A model generated the notes under the pieces. That model was not told where the DNA came from. It searched no databases and saw only the letters and a list, made by a program, of their open reading frames with translations. From assembly GCA_032358165.1 (NCBI GenBank), contig JAALGY010000032.1, positions 4,273,560 through 4,337,559 on the forward strand: a stretch of DNA of 64,000 nt. Direction: 5' to 3'. Made by a program: the position numbers and the translations under genes. Positions 57,496-64,000 of the stretch are shown one piece after another; within the stretch, counting starts at the first letter, position 1; each line of letters begins with the position of its first letter. Source of the stretch: Diplosphaera chodatii. Lineage: Eukaryota > Chlorophyta > Trebouxiophyceae > Prasiolales > Stichococcaceae.

Positions 57496-60400
57496 TCAGC
57501 TGTGGTTCATCAATGTGGGCTGCTTCGTGAAGTCGTCGATGGCTGCAATGAGCACCCTGCCGGCATACATGTAGTCATCCGGCAGGTTGCCCCAAACGAA
57601 CAGGTGCCTAGCAGCAATGAAGTAGAGGGGCCAGTGGGCAGCCTGGAAAAAATCCCAGGCCACCTTGATGCAGGGCTGCCTAGTGAAGACGGTGTGCATC
57701 CAGCCTACAGGCACATAGATAGGCTGAAAGGGCTTCTGCTGCAGCACCAACAACAACGGCCGCCCTTGGGCATTGCACCCGAGCTTCTGCTGCAGCCAGC
57801 GGAGGTGATCCTCCTCGATGTGCTTGTTCTCCAGGGTCCAGCTCTTCCCCTTACGCAGCCGCTTGCGCAGCAGGGCATGGGCATCGTCGATGGCCGCCGC
57901 GTCCAGCAGGTACCACACCACCAGGATGGTTGTGTGTGGCACGCCTGGGTCCTGCAAACCCAACATGCATTGTAGCCTGTGTGTATTTGTAATAAGGCAG
58001 TTGGAGTAAGCGTCTCGCAAACGACCATATGTTTTGGCTGGGGTGGAGATGTGCTCGCAACCGGCCTTGTGCCTTATGCATGCGTCAAACACTATTGCAT
58101 GTTGGCATGAACTCGCAGTTGCAGTGCACAGCAGGCACATCATCACACCTGTGGGATTGGGATGTTGACGGCGTCGCAACGGTCAAAGTGCCATGGGGTC
58201 CGCGCTCCAGCATGTGCGACGAAGATCAGGGTGAGCGCCGCCTGGTTCACGATGCCCTGCACCGCCCGGGTGTACTCGCCAACCCGCAGCGCCTCCACCA
58301 CCTCGAGCAGCTCCACCCTCTCGTACATGGCCCCCGGCACAGACGAGCGCTGCCGGTACGCATTCAGCTGCAAGTGAAACCGACACTGCCATGTGACGTA
58401 ACTATGCGGCTCTCGCCAACTTATTGGCAGACTTTGAATCTGTGGAGAACCAACAACGGTGGGCATCCTTCAAGCAACTCAGCAAGCTGAGCAGACTATT
58501 AGGAAGGCACAAGTGCAACTCCAACTTGATCCATCGTCATGCACGCTTGTATCACAAGCCGTACTGCATTCCACATGGTGCTCACCTGCATGTAATGGCC
58601 TGCGTCGCTCATCCGCGCAAACTCCTCCTCGACGTTGACTTTGCTGCCATATTTATCGGCGATGTCCTGTCCGGTGTACAACTGCTCGCCAGCTACGGAG
58701 TTGAGCTTGTCGGCGATGGCGCTGCATCAAACATAATAGCTTGTTTGAGTACGAGCGTTGATCTATCAATTGCATGGGCGCTCATGAGCTTTGATCAGGG
58801 CATGATGCACATGATTGCACATGCATACAACATGGACTTTTGTCACAACGCACACATGCATCCTGTGCACCTCTCGATGGTGTGGCGTGCCAAACCCGAG
58901 ACCAGCGCGGCTGGCCTGATGTGGTCTTGCTCGAACCGTGCTGCCACGTCGGGCATCAGCCTGGGGTAGTCGACGCTCAGCTGCAAAATCAGGTAAGGGC
59001 ATTCACCAGGATACCACCAGGCTAAGTCAAATGCCTTCATGTTCTGGCATGCAGGAGCTACTGTATCTTCACATCTCAACATGCTCGGTTCGTGTGCACT
59101 CACCGGATACGGACTGAGATCGACAGGTGGCGCAGTTGCACCACCTTGGTGATCCAGCAGATCCATTGCCAGACTTTCAACATCGTGGCAGCGGCTGACC
59201 CCCTCAAAACCCTCTGCACACGCTGTTGCCTGGTCCATGCAGTTGATGCAGCACCACGGCGTCTCTGCGCCCTCATCTGCTGGCTTCTGCACCAGTAAAT
59301 GGACCGAGATGACCATCACAATGGCACAAGGCTCCATACATACACCCTTCAACCCACGCCAAAACATATAAGCGTGGCTTGTGGGTCTGTCGGAGCTCTC
59401 ACCCTGTAGGCGAAGAAGGACAGATTTATCCCACATCTGTCGCACATCTCCTTCTCGGCGCCCTGGTCAGTTGGTGTTGGCGCCAGGCCACCTTCTTCCG
59501 GCGATCTCCGGTGCTGCCGCCGCAGCTGCATCGCTGCTGCTGGGGTTGGAACATTCAGAGCGGCGCACACTCCTCGCTGCAGGCAGTGGGCCTCTGCCTC
59601 CCGCGACGTGCAGTTGGCCAGGTATGGCATGGGTGGAGCGGCAGGGTCCCATGATGGCAGGTCTGCAAAACATCAGGTCACACATCATCTCTGTGCACAG
59701 GTACGTATCGATGGTGACAACATCGATGGCACTCATTCGGTCGCAAGATAATCACTGATAGATGCAATTGGCCTACCTGCCAGACCGTCTGCTGCTGTCT
59801 GCATGTGCGCAGGGCCCGCTGCACTGCTGGTCGAGCATGCCCCTGCGTGTGGCAGTTGCCAGAAGTTTATGCTCAGCCACAAGCAAAGACATGTGTCGAG
59901 CATTTTGGCCTGCTGCATGCAGCACATGGCATGGTTGCTTGGCTGTGTGAAGTTGCTGCAAGAGCTGATGACATATTATCAGCGCGCCGCTTGGCACTAT
60001 CATGCCAACTGCGTTTCAGTGTGCAGATGCAGCTGTGCAGAGCAGCTTTGTGCAGCTGAACATAAGAATGTTCACCACTTGATGCTGTGGCCGCATCAGG
60101 GTGCGGCAGTGCAGCAGCGGCGGCGGCGTTGGCATTGACGGCAATTGCCCCAGTCTGCCTCGCCGCTGCAGTGCATCAAATCCTACGCATATGCGATCCA
60201 AAACGGAAGCGTGGCAAGTGATCCAGCTCGCAAGCGTCACACTTTCCTGGCTTACCTTGTCTTGCACGCTGCTTTGCCTTGCATTCTCGGGAGGCAGCTC
60301 GCCGTGCTGCCGCTTTGTCCGCCCAACGCACACGCTGTGCCTCATTCTCTGCGGGCGTCCAGGCTCCCCGCACGTGGCTCTTGTGCTTCTCCCTGCATTT

Positions 60401-60562
60401 GTTGGCTGTCGATGCTAAGCTGACATGGTGGCAACATCCGTGGCCAGCGTAGCAGCACCTCTGCACGTAAGCCTTACGGCCATGAAAATGTTCCAGTGTG
60501 GGCTCCAAGGACAGATCCATCGCATCGATCTCAGCAGCCGCACTTGCGCTTGAAATGGCCAC
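57496..60562 (-). CDS. JmjC-domain dioxygenase with N-terminal Cys-rich zinc region
   Basis: Exons resolved on the minus strand: 57496-57951, 58149-58367, 58586-58721, 58871-58980, 59104-59286, and one ending at 59403. All joins are in phase. A further exon starting at Met 60562 ends at a consensus donor (AAG|GTAAGC) and is probably the N-terminus (Cys-rich RCCYAGHGCCHH, then basic WADKAAARRAASRECKAK), though its link to the rest is not proven. Two Cys pairs (EMCDRCGINLSFFAYR and PWCCINC) look like a zinc finger interrupted by an intron. The JmjC core has ARTPWHFDRCDAVNIPI, with the HxD iron ligands, and VPVGWMHTVF, with the third His, followed by IKVAWDF. All three Fe(II) ligands are present, so an active 2-oxoglutarate dioxygenase, perhaps a histone demethylase, is likely. 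Substrate unknown. Confidence 0.75.
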
Positions 60563-60730
60563 GAAGTCAGCGATGGCAACACACCTGATCCTTCCACCAC
60601 GACGATTCTGGCGGCGCGTAGTAGCAATACGGGATGGCGCTCAAACCAGTGCATTTGAATGCAGGTCCGCTGCATTATATTGGTCAATATAATGGTCCAT
60701 GCCCTCAATATATTGAGTTCGGCTGGCTGG
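60563..60730. promoter_or_regulatory. AT palindromes directly upstream of the JmjC N-terminal exon
   Basis: Two palindromes of the same kind as the 55.6-55.95 kb block sit about 110-155 bp upstream of the putative JmjC start. They are ATTATATTG/CAATATAAT around a 2-bp centre (60674-60693) and the perfect 14-mer CTCAATATATTGAG (60704-60717). The shared core is CAATATATTG or CAATATA. Confidence 0.5.
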
Positions 60731-61258
60731 CATGAGCGCACGTGCAGCATGACTAAGGTCAACTTCCATCAGCAGGCAGGGGCCTGTTGCCTGCTGTCAC
60801 GATGCGTTACATACAGAGCACAGATATTTGATGGAATCAAGGAGCCTGTCGAACTATATACGAATCTTCTTAGAGCCCCGTCAGCTGCTACGCCGCCAGC
60901 GCCAAGCAACGCCTTCTGGGGCCTTCGCCTGCACAACACGCACCAGCTTCCGATTGGACCAGCCACACACTTGCAATGTGATTGCTGTGGTAAGACCAGG
61001 CATCGCAGATGGTATGACAAACAGCACAAACCTGAATTCTAATCAGGTCAAGACGTTTCCTCGAAGTGGCTGCGCACTGCTCACCTGCATGCCGCGCAAA
61101 GTCGGAAGCAGTTGCATCCGGCGCTCTACCTGCCACAGGCTGTTCAGGGGACCACGATCCCGTCCTATACTCGCAAGACATTCTGTTCTCAAGCATGACT
61201 ACACATAGTATGGCAATCATCAACAGCAACATTCAGCAACAGATTTGGCGCCAGTCAG
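60731..61258. other. Unassigned stretch with weak plus-strand frame
   Basis: An open plus-strand frame (60659-61042) includes HLQCDCCGKTRHRRWYD, a possible small zinc-binding motif, and stops at 61042. No splice-linked partner or family was recognised, so it is not called as a gene. Confidence 0.3.
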
Positions 61259-61880
61259 CCCACCTGCTGTGCCAGGGCTGGATGTAGCCACATCTACCGC
61301 CCCCTGCAGTTGGTGGGAGGCTTGGCGCAGGCCACAGCCCTGCATCGCACCAGCTACGACGTGCATGTGCCTGGCTGGAACCGAGGCAAACAGTGGCAGG
61401 AATGCACAGGTCCGGCGCTGGCGGCGGACAGCCCACCTGCTGTGCCAAGGCTGGATATAGCCACATCTGCCGCCCCCTGCAGTTGGTGGGAGGCTTGGCG
61501 CAGGCCACAGCCCTGCATCGCACCAGCTACGACGTGCATGTGCCTGGCTGGAACCGAGGCAAACAGTGGCAGGAATGCACAGGTCCGGCGCTGGCGGTGG
61601 TCATCCCACCTGCTGTGCCAAGGCTGGATGTAGCCACATCTGCCGCCCCCTGCAGTTGGTGGGAGGCTTGGCGCAGGCCACAGCCCTGCATCGCACCAGC
61701 TACGACGTGCATGTGCCTGTCTGGAACCGAGGCAAACAGTGGCAGGAATGCACAGGTCCGGCGCTGGCGGTGGTCATCCCACCTGCTGTGCCAAGGCTGG
61801 ATGTAGCCACATCTGCCGCCCCCTGCAGTTGGTGGGAGGCTTGGCGCAGGCCACAGCCCTGCATCGCACCAGCTACGACC
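61259..61880. repeat. 173-bp tandem array, 3.6 copies, exon-like units
   Basis: Units start at 61259, 61432, 61605 and 61778 (period exactly 173) and are nearly identical. The last copy stops after about 100 bp where unique sequence begins. On the plus strand each unit looks like a 100-nt exon, encoding LVGGLAQATALHRTSYDVHV then PGWNRGKQWQECT, bounded by a C-rich acceptor CCGCCCCCTGCAG and a GT after CACAG. Because 173 is not a multiple of three, all frames stay open through the array. The array lies between the JmjC gene and the transposase-like gene. Confidence 0.88.
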
Positions 61881-62033
61881 GTCGAGTCGTCCGCTATCGA
61901 TGCATACCCATGTGCGAGCGTGCACATGTCACAGAGCCACACAAAAGCTGCGAAGATCAAGACGCAACGCAACGTTTGGCATACCTTCCAGCTCAATGTA
62001 GAGTGCATGTTGACTGCAATCGACTCCGGCACA

Positions 62034-64000
62034 TTACGGGTACTTCTTCCAGAAGCTTGCATCCTTGTGCAGCACCACGAGCTTGTCCCGTGCGGTGCAA
62101 TGCTTCACAATGGTGACTGCCGTCGGCGCCACCATGTTGCACGTCACCCATTGATCTCTGGAGTGCCACGGCACCGGGAAGCAGGGCGTGCCCAGCAGCT
62201 TGTCGATGCCAGGGCGGCCCTCCGCCTCGTTGGTGTCGCACCCCTGATGCCAGTGTACTTGCAGCATGTGCTGGTGGCTGTGCGCTGGCAGCAGCACTTG
62301 CGGCGATGGCATGATGACATACAGTCGGATCTGCCCAAACCACCTGGTGCCCGCGCTGTCCGCATAGCTGTCGCGCGCCAGAAATCCAGCGTTGCGCACT
62401 GCTGCCGTGCCGCGGCCGCAAGCCGCACTGAAATCTGCGCCGCCCAGCGTGAAGCCCTTGTGCTGCATGCCGAGCCGCGTTGGTGCACCAACCCACTGCC
62501 GGAGCCAGAAAGCCATCTGCTGCCAAGTCCACTGCAGTCCGCCTTGCGGCAGCTGCTCAGGCTGCCATTTTGGCTCCGCTGCTTGCCATCGCTCAGGCGT
62601 CATGAAAGCCGCCCATGCTGAGGCATACTCAGGAACCTCGCTGAGGAAAGCCTCGTGCATGCCGACCCTCTGCTGATCCGAAGCTGCGAATGGCCTGGAG
62701 CCTTGCATAGCAGGCCGCACGCTGCAATCACTGGCCGGCGCATACGCTGACAGGTACGACTCCGGCGCCAAGAAGTGGCCATCCTCATGACCATCCCGGC
62801 CCTCAAAGCCGGGCACGCCAAGCGGCAGCTCCGGCTCGCCGCGAGCTGCTGCAGCTGCGGCAAGTGGCCCAATCCGTGCGTGCACAGCTGCTGCGAATCC
62901 CGCCCAAGCGCTGGCGATGCAAGCGGTGGGCTGTGCAGTGTTGCTGATCATGCGGGTCAGCCGCCCCCAGAGTCGCTCGAAGAACCATGTCGCTGTGCAC
63001 CACAGCGGCCCAAGGCGCTGGATTTGCTGAGCCAGGTGCATGAGGTTATGCAACTTGAGGTCCTGCTCCGAAGCTGGCAGGTGGGCCTCTGCCAGTGCCA
63101 GTGCTGCTGCAACCTGCTGCTCAAGGGCAGCTTGATCCTGCCGCTTGTGCTGCCGCTGCCACATGGCATTGCATGCGTCCATGAGTGAGAACACCGCCAG
63201 CTGCATCATCTCCGGCAGCAACCCTGCCAAGGCATACTTCCCTGTGGCAAAGGACAAGCGCGTACTGAACAATGATCGGAGGTCGCTCTGCCCAAAGGAA
63301 TGCTTGCCCAGAGGAATGCTGGCATGCACTCTCTCACAATGACCCAAAGCCCGGTTTGCATGTATGTGATGATGGACGTTGGTGCAGCACACAGGGTGCA
63401 GCACTGTTGCTCACCGAATGGACCCGCCAGTGCAAACCATGCATGTGTTGACATCCAGCCAGGGTTGGTGATGGGCGTGCTGAATGGCACCGCCCGCACG
63501 ATGTCAGGGGAGGCGGCGCGGGCATCGTGCAACCTCTGCTCCGCCTTCTCCACGCCATCCTTGCCGAGCACAGGGAATCTGAACACACGCCTGCAGGTTG
63601 CAAATCAGTTTTGTCAAGTTTTACCACTTTGTGAACACCGCAATTTCCAGATTGGTTGCACCTATGCGACACGATACTGCATAGAGTCAGCAACACAAGG
63701 TGGCAACATACCCGTTCTGCACGTCCTCCCAAAGCTGGTACAAGGTGCGTGTGCGGTTACTGCCGATGACGCGGCCAGCATTGCCGACCAAGGAGAAGAG
63801 GTCCTTGGTGACGCCGCCAATGGTGTGCATGGCGTCATTGGCCACAGACATGGCGCCATGCCAGCCATGCGGGCCGTCACCAGGGCCCAACACATCGTGG
63901 ACCGCACTGCGAATGTGCACGGTCTGCATAGGCTGACCCCTGCCGCTTCTGCCAATGTTGACGTCAATGCCGTTGGTGTGGGAGATGCGACGGCGGTCAG
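62034..64000 (-). CDS. Transposase-like protein (EnSpm/CACTA TNP2-type suspected), partial
   Basis: Runs off the right edge. Exons on the minus strand: from beyond 64000 to 63712 (VLGPGDGPHGWHGAMSVAND, then GSNRTRTLYQLWEDVQNG), 63415-63590 (RVFRFPVLGKDGVEKAEQRL, then NPGWMSTHAWFAL), and 62034 to about 63287 (418 codons to the stop). The first two join in phase; the third does not join cleanly, so a frameshift or missed splice site is possible. In the last exon LKLHNLMHLAQQIQRLGPLW and FFERLWGRLTRMI resemble the region after the catalytic core of TNP2-type transposases (H-x2-H-L, then a Trp/Phe-Glu-Arg block). The C-terminal WFGQIRLYVIM and LQVHWHQG fit the same group. The catalytic domain would lie outside the window, so the family call is tentative. 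Confidence 0.5.

Noticed and set aside
61259..61880. CRISPR-like array
   Set aside because: Units are contiguous 173-bp copies without unique spacers; an ordinary tandem repeat in a eukaryotic genome.
61566..62621. 351-codon plus-strand frame through the 173-bp array
   Set aside because: Its second half is antisense to the last exon of the transposase-like gene and its first half is open in every frame because of the repeat.

Overview
This window is nuclear DNA from a GC-rich, intron-dense eukaryote, almost certainly a green alga of the Chlorella/Coccomyxa kind (trebouxiophyte-like). The evidence is many short exons with GT-AG introns of roughly 80-250 bp, strong C-T-G-C-A-G acceptors, Ala/Gln-rich coding with CAG runs, a plastid-type hydroxymethylbilane synthase with a transit-peptide-like leader, an SMG1 kinase, and a chromodomain Ty3/gypsy element. 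I rebuilt gene models by hand from splice signals and frame. Where all exon lengths add up to a multiple of three with no internal stop, the entry says so.

Left third (0.6-16 kb) holds compact housekeeping or accessory genes: hydroxymethylbilane synthase (minus), a membrane-anchored SAM methyltransferase-like protein (plus), a Lin0512-family protein of unknown function (plus), a drastically shortened copper P-type ATPase relic (plus), a BTB/POZ protein (plus) and a zinc-ribbon Nudix NAD(H)-diphosphatase-like enzyme (minus). HMBS and the methyltransferase-like gene are divergent. The BTB and Nudix genes converge.

Centre (17-49 kb) is dominated by one gene of about 23 kb for SMG1, the PI3K-like kinase of nonsense-mediated decay, read from a Pro/Arg-rich N-terminus through helical repeats, FAT, kinase and a C-terminal FATC ending at 40107. 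It is divergent from the Nudix gene across 1 kb. Downstream lies a large helical-repeat protein ending in a U-box (an E3 ubiquitin ligase candidate), then a weakly supported Gln-rich transcription unit.

Right part (49-64 kb) is repeat and mobile territory. It contains an array of eight ~336-bp units (112 codons each) preceded by a signal-peptide-like ORF, then the 3' LTR, integrase-chromodomain and reverse transcriptase of a 5'-truncated, frameshifted chromovirus. After that come an AT-rich block of CAATATATTG palindromes, a basic coiled-coil gene (plus), a JmjC dioxygenase gene with an intact iron triad (minus), a 173-bp tandem array, and a transposase-like gene running off the right edge (minus). 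The last stretch may be one large DNA transposon carrying a JmjC gene, with the same AT palindromes upstream of two passenger genes. That is the most interesting hypothesis in the window. No tRNA, rRNA or CRISPR was found.
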